Notes under the pieces: model-generated
The model's database searches: none
Seen by the model: only the letters and a program-made list of their open reading frames with translations
What the model was told of the DNA's origin: nothing
Made by a program: the position numbers and the translations under genes
Origin: Megalobrama amblycephala
Lineage: Eukaryota > Chordata > Actinopteri > Cypriniformes > Xenocyprididae
Assembly (NCBI RefSeq): GCF_018812025.1
Contig: NC_063045.1
Coordinates: 61,107,839-61,171,838 of the forward strand
Direction: 5' to 3'
DNA length: 64,000 bases
Shown here: positions 37,280 through 49,283 of the stretch, piece after piece
Position numbering within the stretch: the stretch's first letter is position 1
Layout: every line of letters begins with the position of its first letter

Positions 37280-38689
37280 AAAGGTCAAAAAAGTATATAC
37301 ATAGTATAGTATATATTGTATATTTATATACTTTTTGTAATTCCTTGACATTTTGTTGTCTGTTTCTGTAAATCTGCGTTGGTTTTTGACGTGAGTTTCT
37401 TGTAGGGTCTCTGTCATTGAATTTTTATGTTTAGTTGTTTTTGAAATGCTTTTATTGTACCGTGTAAATAAACTGCATTCTCACGTAATCTCGCCTTGCC
37501 GAGTCTCACGTTACAGCCCATAAAACCCACCAAACCCGTTTCACCTGCTGCCTTCAGTCATCATCTCGTAAATCATCAGATCTAATGTGTGTTTTGTTGC
37601 ATGGCTCTAATATACAGAAAAATATAAATTAATATTTAAAGTTAAGATCATCTTTTTTTATCCCAATTGTGATGTATATCTGAGTGAAACGGCTTCGCAA
37701 ACAAGAACAAATGTAGGGCGGGGCTTGATTTTGTCTGTGGGGAATTGATTGGATGGTTGTGGTTTGCTATTGGTGGATCTCATGTGAGTGACAGGTTGCC
37801 CCGCCCTCGTCATCAGAGAAGAGATATTCTCTATAGATTGTATATAATTCTGTATATTATAATATTCCAATAAAAATAAGATTTGTGAATTTTGATTACA
37901 TGGTGACTTTAATAATCATATTGTAATTGCAAATCCTCAAAACCTCATAAGAACGCACTTCCCAGGAGGACTGCTGTCTCTTCTCACCTTGTTTGTCAAG
38001 CAGCCGCTCTGTTAGTTGTTCGCTAGTGTAATGCTAACATAAAACACAGGTGATGCTGAAACGCTGCCGCAGGATTTCTTTCGGCTCGCAGGAACACAGA
38101 ACCTCTCAGCCGTTCATGTCAGATATCAGCAGTCAGGTGAATAGATGAAGCAATTTGTGGGGGTGTGAAGGTGCTCCGAAAGAGCGGAGGATGAGACGAG
38201 AATGAGAGAAGGTGGAGACAGGCGGCAGGAAGCTGATGTGATGGTCTGGGGTGAGACTGACGCTTCCCTGGGGGACGGGAGAGAGGCAGGCGGATCACAG
38301 GAAGTCCACAGGGGACCAGATCTGGGGATGTGTCAGGATTCAGGCTCTCGCTCCAACCCCTTCATCCGGATTTCTGAGCCAGAATCCTCCATCTCGGAGA
38401 GCTCGACTCGTACGGGAATATGAGCATGTTAGATCTTTCTTAAATCTATTTCTGCGTTTTCTCTCCCTTTCATTTATTTATAATATAGTTTCAGATCTGT
38501 TATCTGATGACTCGAGTACTAAGTACATTCTGTTTGAAAAATGCTTTTAATATGTGCTTATGCATTTTCAAAGCTATTTCAATTGAATTCAGTTGTAATT
38601 TTAACAACAACAGCATTAAAACAAAATGCACTTTTTATGTTTTTAATTTTTTTTAATACTTGGTCTTATTGTGAAGGTATATTGGTATT
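37011..38689. other. Unique intergenic stretch with one long TA tract
   Basis: (TG)(TA)n at 37209-37274. 37680-38420 is non-repetitive and moderately GC-rich. ORFs of 70-99 codons at 38202-38550 lack recognisable features. Confidence 0.4.
37209..37274. repeat. (TG)n(TA)n microsatellite
   Basis: Short TG followed by about 55 bases of TA. Confidence 0.92.
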
Positions 38690-38935
38690 TTTTAAAAGAA
38701 GTCTCTTTTGCTCGCCAAGGCTTCATTTATTTGATTCAAAATACAAAAAAAACAGTAATATTGTGAAATATTTTTACAATTCAAAATAACTGTTTTCTGT
38801 TTGAATATATTTTAAAATGCAATTTATTTCTGTGATCAAAGCTGAATTTTCAGCATCATTACTCCAGTCTTCAGTGTCACATGATCCTTCAGAAATCATT
38901 CTAATATGATGATTTGCTGCTCAAGAAACACAGAA
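38690..38935. mobile_element. MITE fragment of the TTCAGCATCATTACTCCAGT family, copy 4
   Basis: One arm only: TAAAAGAAGTCTCTTTTGCT to GATGATTTGCTGCTCAAGAA. Confidence 0.7.
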
Positions 38936-39496
38936 TATTACATACTGAATATTACAGAATTAAAACGGGTTGCAGGTGCTTTTTGTTTATTGACTTTGAT
39001 GTTTTCGCACAAATAGCTAAAACCTTACAATTGTACGGCATGAAAATAAACAAGTTATAGATCACCACATGCCAAGATATTTCATTAAATTATTATGTTT
39101 AATATGAAGATATGAGCTATTCTGCTTCTGTTTATGTGCTAGTGTTGTTATTGTTAGCTAAAACTATTAAAACATAATTTTTGCTAAAATAAAATAAGAA
39201 ATATTACATGAAAAATGTAAAAAAAAAAAAAAAATTAAAAAATTAGAGTTAAAACTGCAATAAAAATAAAGCTAAATTGAAAAAAATAAAATGACAAAAG
39301 CTGATTACAAAATTACTGTACTGTACTGAAAATATAATAATAATAAAATCTCATTCTAAATATTAATAAATACTATAAATAGTATATAAATAATATTAAA
39401 ATTGATTTGCTGTCCATGATTTGGTGTAAATTGCTTCTTATGGACTTCAACTAGTGGGCTATTTACAGTGTGTGTGTATATATATATATATATATA

Positions 39497-39850
39497 ATAT
39501 GTCATGATCACAAGTTGGATTGCCCTATTTAGCCACCAGAGGGCACTCCAACCCGGACTGTTTCTCACCTCTTTTGGACTTCATTTCCCATAAACCACTT
39601 CCCGGACTCATTATCCCATCATTGCTTTCAGCTGTTTTGTGTTTGATCATTTGTGTCTGTCTATTTATTCCTGGTTTGTTTCTGCTTTTGTTATTGTGGT
39701 TTCATTTACGGTCACTGGTTTCTCTGTTCTGTTTTCTTTGTTTTGTATGGACTGTTCTTTGGATTTTGACCCTGCCTGTTCTGGATTACGTTTTGGATTA
39801 CCCAATTAAAAGCTGCAAATGGACCTTACCTGTTTGTCTCTGTGCCTAAT
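39497..39850 (+). mobile_element. Dispersed repeat, possibly LTR-derived or SINE-like, with a perfect CTCF-type motif
   Basis: Runs from GTCATGATCACAAGTTGG to CTCTGTGCCTAATGTGAC. It contains CCACCAGAGGGCAC (39533-39546) and a variant poly(A) signal ATTAAA near 39805. Inverse relatives appear at 47020-47225 and 62762-63010. Class not settled. Confidence 0.45.
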
Positions 39851-41384
39851 GTGACTAATATATATATATATATGGTGGCACAAAACACAATGTTAATGTT
39901 TTCTTATAAATCGGTCAATCTGAAACCGCTTTGAAATAAAAAATAGTCATCATTATCCTTAAAATAACTACAATTTATTTTTTTAATTAACTTTATTTAT
40001 TAATATTGCTTGCAAAAACATCTACCATCTGCTAACCAGGTTATGTATTTGTATTTTTATTTTAAGTTCATGTTTTGTATTTTGAAGTCTCTTTTTTCTG
40101 ATTTTATATTCAGACCCGTGAAGCAGCCTTATTTTTCTACGTAAAGCTCTACTTAAATAAAAATTATTATAAGTGTTAATTAATGTATGGGTTATCCAAG
40201 AACATTATTCAGCATATTTGTTTCTTGAAGGAAGGTCTAATACTTAAAAAGCTGGTGATTGTGATAATAAAGACTTTAAACATTAGTAAGTTCATTGTAA
40301 ACAAATGAAAACTGGACTTGTTTCAGATTCGACGGAAGGTCGACTGAAGATGCAGGCCGTCCTCATCCCCACATCTCTCCATCACCCACCGCCGATTGTA
40401 TATTGTGTCCCATGTCATAATGGCTTCCAAGAGTATTCATTTGCTGAAGAGTCTCACGTACCTGGAATTCATGAGAGCGTCACTTCAGATTCACTCTTTC
40501 TTCAGCCCTCTCTGTGCACTTTATTACACTGAAACGCTTCTGACCCTGGCTATAATTCCCATTCTATTTCAAGGAGAGCATCGCAATAAAGCACAAATCT
40601 ATGGGTGGGAGTGAAATCCAATGGGGTCCTGGATTGTGAATGTCAGAGCGAGCAAACAGAGGGGGATGGGCCGGAGAAGAAAGAGAAAAAGCGCAAGAAC
40701 AGAGAAAGGGAGAGCGTGTGATGGCTTACTGTGAATATTTTCGCGCCTCTTGTGTTCTATCTGTTATCGCGGCGTTTGACTCGCCTCTTGACGTGTCAGT
40801 CCCGACTTCAAAAGAATACAGGCACTAGCCCCCCCCCGCCCCCCCATATATGCTTCGGCATCGCTTCTGGGATTGAATTAGGGCAAATCCATTATACTGT
40901 TGCCATGGAAACCAAGGCACAAATGCTGATAAAGTGTGTGTGCGCCCGTTCATTTTTTTCTTTCTCGCCAAATAGGCTCGATGAAACAGACTGCATGCAT
41001 GCGTGCCACATTCCGAGTGAAACTTCCTGTGTTTTGCCATGAAAGGTCTGACTCCGATTCGGAATACTTAAGTAGTCGAGCGCCTGCAGGAGTGCTGCAC
41101 TTACCCATACCATCACTGCGCCGCTGAGGCGCGATCGAGCACGGGTGCCAATTAAGGGAAGGTTGGGCCGCTGCCGGAGCAGCCACAAATAATCTGTCAC
41201 TTTCATTGGGTGGCTACAAACGGTCAAGATGGTTATCGTTACAAAAACAAGAGCATGTTCAATCAGACGGAGGGATAAATCACGCCGCGTCTGACGTGGA
41301 ACAAAGGCACCGGGGGTCGGGTGATTGGAGCTGTATCACCTGAATGTAAAAACACATGCAGTACAGGAGCATCTGATGCCACCT
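39851..41384. other. Mostly unique block, GC-richer from 40300
   Basis: 40300-41330 is non-repetitive. It includes the X-box-like GTTGCCATGGAAAC (40899-40912), GCCAATTAAGGG and GGAACAAAGG motifs. ORFs of 60-111 codons on both strands overlap one another and lack features. Candidate regulatory block. Confidence 0.3.
40899..40912 (+). promoter_or_regulatory. RFX X-box-like palindrome
   Basis: GTTGCCATGGAAAC: two RFX half sites with no spacer, one mismatch from a perfect palindrome. Confidence 0.35.
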
Positions 41385-41760
41385 TTAAAGGAATAGTTTA
41401 GACAAAAGTCATTGTTTACTTGCCTACATGCTGCTCGAGTTGCATATGATAAAGCTGATTTGTTGTACACTAGTTCTAAATTGGTCGTCAAGTGGAGGCC
41501 AAACCGGCGACCTCTATTTAATGTAGTCTGGATCATATCTTCTTTTACTTCAAGTCAAGTTACTTGTATAGCGCTTTATACAATAGAAATTGTCTCAAAA
41601 CAGCTTCAGCTTAATAATAATCAGGAAAGTAACAGAATCGGTAATGCAAATTTCATTAAATATGAGTAGTATCGTTTGAATTTTAACGATTCCAATTCTG
41701 CTTATCGATTCTGATTCTTATCGATTCTTATTTCGATTCCAATAAGGTGAAAGTAAAAAT
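41385..41760. repeat. Cluster of short dispersed-repeat fragments
   Basis: A TTAAAGGAATAGTTTA start at 41385 without a matching end, then CTTGTATAGCGCTTTATACA (41560s), a common teleost repeat phrase, and a GATTC-rich stretch at 41676-41760. Confidence 0.45.
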
Positions 41761-41974
41761 GTATATCATTCACATTTATTCTAAGACTTATTGCAAAACA
41801 TTTAATTGTAGCTGGATATCATGAATAAAAATCAACACTTACACAATGAAATTTTGCCTATGGTTTAAAAGTACTACAGCAAAAATAGCCTAATATAAAT
41901 TTCAAGCATCATTAAAGACAAGTAAACTCTCAGTAATTAAATAAAGAACAAAACAAATTAGCATGCACACAAAT

Positions 41975-43650
41975 AAATATAGCTGCGAGCAGCAATTATT
42001 GGGCTTCTACAGAAGAGGATTAGGGCCAAGCAATAATAAAAAAATAAAACCATCTCGAAATTTAAAGTTGTTAAATTTCGAGAAAAAACTCGTTCAATTT
42101 CGAGAAAAAAGTCAAAATAAAATGTTGAGAATAAACTCGTTAAATTACGAGAAAAAAACTCGTTAAATTACGAGAAAAAAGACGAGATAAAATGTTGAGA
42201 ATAAAGTCATTAAATTACGAGAAAAATTGTTAAATTATGAGAACAAATTTGTAATTTAACGACTTTTTTCTCATAATTTAATGACTTTATTCTCATAATT
42301 TAACAAATTTGTTCTCGTAATTTAACACTTTTTTTCTCGTAATTTAAAGAGTTTATTCTCAACATTTTATCTCGACTTTTTTCTCAAAATTTAACAACAT
42401 TTTTCTCATAATTTAACAAATTTGTTCTCGTAATTTAACAATTTTTTTCTCGTAATTTAAAGAGTTTATTCTCAACATTTTATCTCGACATTTTTCTCGA
42501 AATTTAACGATTTTGTTCTCGTAATTTAACGAGTTTATTCTCAACATTTTATTTCGACTTTTTTCTCGAAATTTAACGAGTTTTTTCTCAAAATTTAACA
42601 ACTTTAATCTCGAGATGGTTTTATTTTTTTTATTATTGCTTGGCCCTAATCCTCTTCCGTAGGCTTCAAGGGCGCAAAAAGATATTACATTTTATTTAGC
42701 AAGCAATAAAATCATAGAAGGAATAGACCAATTACAGCCAAAACAGGCAATTTACCATAGGAAATATATAGTTTTTAAAGCTTTTTAACAGTTACCGAGG
42801 TTGAGCCAAAAACCTAGGACTTGTTCGCCAAAGTTATTTTTTGAAATATCTCCAATATTTAACGAATGATTCGGTGGACAGTGGTGGTCCTAGAGGTAAA
42901 GTTGCTCAGAATGAGGAGCTCTACCATGTGGTATGAATTTCATGGGTGTGTGCGAAAAATTGCACAATACACGATCGTTTGCGCACGTGATAAACGTGAA
43001 GGTGCCCCCCGGTGGCCGATTTCTTTCAAATTTCTCACAGGCCTCTAGGACTGTGAGTCAAACAGGCCCAGCCAGTTTCGATCCAATCGACCTCTGTTAA
43101 CCTTGTCTGATAGCTGCTCAAATTTCATTGGCCGATGGCGGGCATGTTTTTCAAGATATGTCAATGTCCTCATAAACAGTCATGGCACCTCGGACAAAGA
43201 CACTATATGCCGATTTTCAAGTCGATGTTTCAAGTCAGTCAGTCGCCATGTCCTTTTTTATGCGACCACAGAATGAGCTCTTACATTTGTGTGCCAAGTT
43301 TGGTGAAAATATCTCATTCTGTTCACGAGTTATAGCCATTTTAGTAAAAGTGGCTCCGCCCACTTCGAACGTTTTGGCGGCCCTTAGGGATCGTGAATGA
43401 AAATTTCAACTGTTTCTTAATAACTATTAATAACTAGGACTATTTCGCAAAAGTAGGTTTTTCAAAAAATCCAAAATACCCGAAAATTTCAAGGGTTCAG
43501 GAGTTATGAGCCATTTCGCACTTTTGACCACTGTAGCGCCCCCATCAGGCCGACCGGGGGGAGACTTGGTGACATTGTATACGGTGTGAGTACTACCATC
43601 CCTCAAAGTTTCAAGTCTCTATGACTTACGGTTTGGACCTCAGCCAATGC
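41975..43650 (+). mobile_element. Dispersed repeat starting AGCTGCGAGCAGCAATTATT, interrupted by F1-2
   Basis: After F1-2 and one target copy are removed, the sequence reads AGCAATTATTGGGCTTC then AAGGGCGC. It continues through CGGTGGCCGATTTC, GGTGAAAATATCTC and GTAGCGCCCCCATC, wording typical of a widespread fish repeat. No coding capacity is visible and the class is not assigned. Confidence 0.5.
42008..42661. mobile_element. Fold-back element F1, copy 2 (654 bp)
   Basis: TACAGAAGAGGATTAGGGCC at the left, GGCCCTAATCCTCTTCCGTA at the right. Exact 6-bp duplication GGCTTC at 42002-42007 and 42662-42667. The interior is the same unit set as copy 1, less amplified. Confidence 0.9.
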
Positions 43651-45164
43651 ATGGACGTGAACGATGTTTGTTCACTTAAAATGTTCGTTCACCATCACTT
43701 ATTCTTTAGTGATGTGCTTGTGCAGTTTTTTTAGGCAAGAACGATTCCTTGCACTCAGCCGTGTGTGTGTGTCAGCATCAGCGGGCCGCTCTGTAATCCA
43801 TGCGACCTTTCTTTGTGTTCGAGCCCTACAGTAAGTCAATACTCTCTTTCTGCCGGCACAATCTTTAAACTCTTTTATTTTATGCAGACAAGCAGAATTC
43901 CATATTAGCTTATTTCCAGGGGGCGCCGTTGGAAGTCGTGGAAGCACCTCTAGCCATGTCATTATAATATATTATACACAAATTTGCCGCAGATCACTTT
44001 CATCCTGGGCAAATGGCTGCGGAGAGACGGAGAAATGAGAGGGAAGGGAGGCAACAGCGCGGCCGTGCGCCACCATTCAACAGAATCCAATTTACAGAGG
44101 CAATGAGGGATATGACACATAATGTATACTAATTTCACATCAGGCTAATATAACCTCAAACATGCTCCTCTTTACAGAACACGCATACATAAACGTCCCC
44201 GGCCTAGAAATGCTGAAACGCCACAGCTTGACACTCTCTGAAGATGCTTTATGAGAGTAATTGCTGACTTTTATTTCCTCAAACTAAATAGAATTAAGCA
44301 ATATCATAATGTCAAATGTGATTCACGCATATTGAAACTTGAAGACATGTCGCACTAGATTTAATATCAATGACCCCAAATGCTTATACTTATAAATTTG
44401 TATATATAGAAGTATGAATATTTGAGAGCTACTTCTTGAGATTTAAATCTGTTCCTCGTGCAAAACTCATGCAAAAAAGTACATGATCTGGCTTATTACA
44501 CATGTGGACATGAAATATACATTTATAATGTTATAATTCTATGTGTATATTATCTTAAAGCTTCAGCTAAGAAGAAAAACAAATGCCCATGACAATGTAC
44601 AGACAAACTTTATATTACTTTAATTTTCTAGATTGGCAATATGTGGATAAAATATTTTTAAACATTTTGACATGTAATTTTTCAAACATTATTATTTTTT
44701 AACTATGTTTGTGCAGTAAAATTATCTTTAAAGAAGATCTAGGTTTATTATTTTCTTTAATGGAGATAGCATGGAAAGATGTGTCATGCTTTAGTCACCT
44801 GGTGGAAAACAAACACTTTTAACTGGAAAATGACATGAAATTATCATTCTAACCAGTAGATGGCTGCAGAGGACCACTCATTAGCTCATTTGCCATTTCC
44901 ACTCCGTTTTATAGTTCTTTTCACATGTTTTGCTTTTGGATGTATTATATAATGAATATTATAACAAATTTTAGCAATTTTATTGCACTGAAGTATGAAG
45001 TATAGCATGAGTAGGAAAAGTCACAAAAACGTAAAATATGCCAGTGCCATTGTTTTGTCTCAAGATACACATCAACACTTTCTAAAACATTTATAAAAGC
45101 TACTTAAACATGATTTTTCTTAAAACTCATGCCAGTACCCTCATACCACTTTTTCATCATTTAG
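43651..45164. other. Mostly unique intergenic stretch
   Basis: 43730-44250 is non-repetitive and moderately GC-rich. 44790-44940 is a fragment related to the 53-kb hairpin element, with a CTCF-like motif. No gene recognised. Confidence 0.4.
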
Positions 45165-46129
45165 TTAAAGGTGCCGTAGAACGTCTTTTTAAAAGATGTA
45201 ATATAAGTCTAAGGTGTCCCCCTGAATGTGTCTGTGAAGAGTCAGCTCAAAATACCCCATAGATTTTTTTTTATTCATTTTTTTAATTGCCTATTTTGGG
45301 GCATCATTAAATATGCACAGATTCAGCCTGCGTCCCCTTTAAATCTCGTGCTCCCCTCCCCCGGAGCTCGCGCTTGCCTTAACCAGCATAAACAAAGTTC
45401 ACACAGCTAATATAACCCTCAAAATGGATCTTTACAAAGTGTTCGTCATGCAGCATGTCTAATCGCGTAAGTACAGTGTTTATTTGGATGTTTACATTTG
45501 AATGTAATGAGTTTGATAGTGCTCCGTGGCTAAAGCTAACATTACACACTGTTGGAGAGATTTATAAAGAATGAAGTTGTGTTTATGCATTATACAGACT
45601 GCAAGTGTTTAAAAAATGAAAATAACGACAGTCTTGTCTCCGTGAATATAGTAATAAACGATGGTAACTTTAACCACATTTAACAGTACATTAGCAACAT
45701 GCTAACGAAACATTTAGAAAGACAATTCACAAATATCACTAAAAATATCATGTTATCATGGATCATGTCAGTTATTATCGCTCCATCTGCCATTTTTCGC
45801 TGTTGTTCTTGCTTGCTTACCTAGTCTGATGATTCAGCTGTGCACAGATCCAGACGTTAATACTGGCTGCCCTTGTGTAATGCCTTGAACATGAGCTGGC
45901 ATATGCAAATATTGGGGGCGTACATATTAATGATCCCGACTGTTACGTAACAGTCTGTGTTATGTTGAGATTCGCCTGTTCTTCAGAGGTCTTTTAAACA
46001 AATGAGATTTGTATAAGAAGGAGGAAACAATGGTGTTTGAGACTCACTGTATGTCATTTCCATGTACTGAATTCTTGTTATTCAACTATGCCAAGATAAA
46101 TTAAATTTTTAATTCTAGGGCACCTTTAA
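45165..46129 (+). mobile_element. TTAA-flanked element, family A copy 3 (965 bp)
   Basis: TTAAAGGTGCCGTAGAACG to CTAGGGCACCTTTAA, TTAA at both borders. Colinear with copies 1 and 2. Keeps ATGCAAAT and GACTGTTACGTAACAGTC. Confidence 0.88.
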
Positions 46130-46130
46130 T

Positions 46131-46958
46131 CTGTGTATTAGGCAATCAGTATTTCCTGCCATGTGGAAAACGGCCCAGATCACCCCTATTTTTAAGTCTG
46201 ATGATCCCACCAATGTCTCCAACTACCGTCCAATTGCAATTCTTCCAACTGTTTCCAAGTTGCTTGAAAGTTGAACCAAAAGTTATTTGTTTATAGTAAA
46301 ATTAGACCATATTTGTCTCTTTCTGTCTCTAAAACATATCTTCATGCCATCATTATGCCCACTGTCGTATTGTTTACCTGTTTGGTCACTTACAACAAAT
46401 GAAATCCTTGAACCAGTAACAAGACTCTATAATAGAGCCTACAAGATCCACAACAGGCTTCCAGGCTAGACTCACCAATGCCTTGACATTTCAGAACTAT
46501 AAAATAAGCCATGGGATAAACTTGTATTGTCAAATCTTAAATGGACACACCTCAGCAGCACTTACTGCGTTGGTTCCAAAACCCAGCTCAAGGTTCGAGA
46601 TCTGTTACAAATGGACTTTTGCCTTTACCGGCCTTTAAGAACTGTTACGGACAGAGATCTTTTTTTCATGTGCTCACTAAAGCCTGGAATGAGATCCCAC
46701 AGCACATCAGAACTATAACATCAATAAGACTATTTAAAATAACATTTGCATCTGTGACCACTGAGGTGGCTCCATGGCCTCCCCCTAATGCTCTTTCTCT
46801 CGGTTTGTGTGTTTGTTGTTGTCTTGTCTTGGAGTTTGTTGTGTGTGTGGTATTTATGTTCTGCAGAGCAGGAACCTGCTGAAAACCAGTTTTATACTGA
46901 GTCAGGCCTGATTGTTTTTAATCCTTTCCTGCTTAAAAATATAAATAAATAAAATCCT
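46131..46958 (+). pseudogene. Decayed LINE (non-LTR retrotransposon) fragment
   Basis: 46131-46274 reads LCIRQSVFPAMWKTAQITPI then FKSDDPTNVSNYRPIAILPT, the start of a LINE reverse transcriptase, and stops at TGA 46272-46274. 46287-46469 reads CLPVWSLTTNEILEPVTRLY, and 46541-46770, in another frame, ends with AWNEIPQHIRTITSIRLFK; both are typical of a LINE ORF2 C-terminus. The catalytic core of the polymerase between them is deleted, and stops and a frameshift break the rest. An A-rich tail (AAATAAATAAAAT) lies near 46940. The clade could be CR1/L2- or Rex-like; not settled. Its left edge abuts family A copy 3. Confidence 0.8.
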
Positions 46959-47329
46959 TAAATGTCCTAATTTAACTAAGGTCTAATTCTGTCTGTGAAA
47001 CTGGGCCTAAATAATTCAATTAGAAACAATGTTTATTAATCCAAGAGACATGTAATCCAATAGTGAAGAAACTCAAACGACACAAGAACAGACAACACCA
47101 GACAATGAGGAACTGAAACAGAGGGCTTATATACACACAGGGTAACAAGCTAAATGCAAACAGGTGGGATCTAATTAATGAGTAACCAAGGTGACAAACT
47201 AGTGGCAGGAAACTGAGAACAAAGGAAAACGTCTTGGGTTACTTGTGTAACCATGGTTCCCTGAATAAGGGAATGAGACACTACGTCATATGACGTTTTC
47301 CATGAAAGGGAACTAACTAGGCAGACTAA
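46959..47329 (-). repeat. Dispersed repeat fragments
   Basis: 47020-47225 (CTGAAACAGAGGGCTTATAT, AATGAGTAACCAAGGTGACA) resembles 62762-63010. 47229-47300 (GTAACCATGGTTCCCTGAAT) resembles another common cyprinid repeat. Confidence 0.45.
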
Positions 47330-47830
47330 GGGGCTGTTTGCATGACACTGTTTTCATTTACACGACAATGGCAATTTAGTGGCCTGAAAATGTGAACTTT
47401 TGAAAATGCACGTTTTTGAAAACGATACCGTTGTTGTCATCATGTAAACTGCAAAAACGTTTTAACAACAAATCTGTTAAAACGGTGACAGCATGCACAT
47501 GCGTATTACGTGTTTAGTCTATCCAGCTTATTTTTCAATGTGAAGGTAAGGTGCTTTCTGTGAATATGTGAGACTTCTGATTTATTCGCCGCAGTAGGGA
47601 AATAACGAGAAGAATTTCAAAGTGCTGTATACTGTTAAAATAAGGTGTATAGGCATGATCGTGTGGCGCAAGTGCCCTGTAAAAGAATAATCGCATAATC
47701 TTTCTTTACAAAGTGACTTCAACTACTTGTCTGGCATGAATAATACAGCGCTTTTAGTCATTTTCACGGATCTGTGTGAACGGGGATACTTTTGATAAAG
47801 TTGTCATCTGTACAGATAAAAAAAAAAAGT
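47330..47830. mobile_element. Host element H, copy 2 (about 500 bp, uninterrupted)
   Basis: Runs from GGCTGTTTGCATGACACTG to GATAAAGTTGTCATCTGTAC. Colinear with the three pieces of copy 1 (31466-35010). Weak inverted ends built on GTTTGCAYGACA / TGTCATC. Confidence 0.65.
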
Positions 47831-49283
47831 CTATTTTTAGACAGGAACAACTATGGCAATGATAATAGTACTAATTATGTGTTTTATATTAATGTTAAGG
47901 GTTTAATGTGAGTTAGAATACCATTTTGCATGAATGAGAAACATTAAAGTAGCGCGAAACAACGCAGAATATTACAGACCACTAGATGGCGCAAATGACC
48001 AATCAGAATCAAGTATTCCACAGAGTCGTGCAATTTATTTTATGCCAAAATGCAGCAATATCACTGTCTGTGTCTGAAATCACCCCCTTTACCCTTAAAT
48101 AGGGCACTGTTTGAGGGGACAGCCATTTGTAATGGTGTCTGAAACCATAGTGGACATCATCGAGTGCACTTGTTCAATCCCACAATGCTCTGCAATAGAA
48201 TACAACCAATGTACACTCAACGGCTAGAGAATACCCATAATGCACTGTGAGAGTCGCGCACAGAATGACCAGAAGATGGCGCCCGCAGCTGAATCATCCA
48301 TCCATCCATCTTTCAAACGGCTGGTCCAATGTGGGTCCAGCGTAATATCATACAGGTATAAATTCATTTTTATTGATTATTAAATTGTTTAATTAAGGTT
48401 TATACATGACAGAGTTCAAGATAAATCTTTTCATTACTACTGGAGCTTCCAGTTTGCTAAGTTTCAAGTGATTCAAGCACAAACTCAAAACACTCAGTGT
48501 CTGAATTCACTCACTCGTTGTCATTAGTGCAGTAATGTAGGGAATAGTGAATGAGGGTATAAGGGGTGATTTTGGACACAGCCACTCTCTTTTCAGAAGA
48601 AAGCCACACAGAAATGACATGAGTCAGAGTCAAAGATGGCAGAATTTTCATTATTTGTGAAGGTAATTGCTTTTGTACTTTACATCACTGAAAACTCGTG
48701 TCCTTGGCTGTCTAAACCAAAGGCTCTGTGACTGTGAAAGGCCATTTGTCTCTGAGACGTTCAGATAAATGACCAGCTGAAATCCTCCTCTTGGAGATGT
48801 TTCATATCCACATGCAGCGGAACAGCTGTACTCGTGTGCTAGTATGCACATGAAGCACATATCTGTGTGTTGGCTAGAAGAGATACGGCGCAGCATATGA
48901 CCGCATATCTCCCTGTTGACATTTAGAGAGTTTTGGTATGCAAATGGAACTCCATGTATGTGCCATCTGTGTAATGTCTTTTGTTGCGTATGTGCGCATG
49001 TAAATTGAGCCCGAGAGAGAGGCCATTTCACATAATCAGCCACAAAAACACACAACCAATACACGTTTTTTTTTTTTTTTTTTTTTTTTTTTTTCGTCAT
49101 ACGAAGCATAACAAAAAATAGCCTACAACATTTATAAAAGCTTAATTTTTTCTGGTGCTTTTTTGAAAATTGCTATGTTTTTTACAAGGAAATATGCAAC
49201 TTGATGTTTCACTTTACCTTTGATTTTACACATTTATTTATTATTTATCCTTAAATAAATATTTGATGGGTTATTTCCTAGAC
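47831..49283. other. Mostly unique intergenic stretch
   Basis: Holds the CTCF-like CCACTAGATGGCGC at 47979-47992 and a poly-T tract at 49066-49095. A 152-codon minus-strand frame (48651-49109) has no recognisable features. Confidence 0.4.

Noticed and set aside
39520..39849. 109-codon hydrophobic ORF as a membrane protein
   Set aside because: It lies within a dispersed repeat of T-rich composition, which encodes Leu/Phe/Val by composition.
33665..42601. ORFs reading LNFEKKLVKFREKSRNKMLR in F1 elements
   Set aside because: They are translations of the F1 tandem units, found in several copies on whichever strand is A-rich.
48651..49109. 152-codon minus-strand ORF
   Set aside because: Begins beside a poly-T tract (poly-Lys when read) and has no recognisable protein features.
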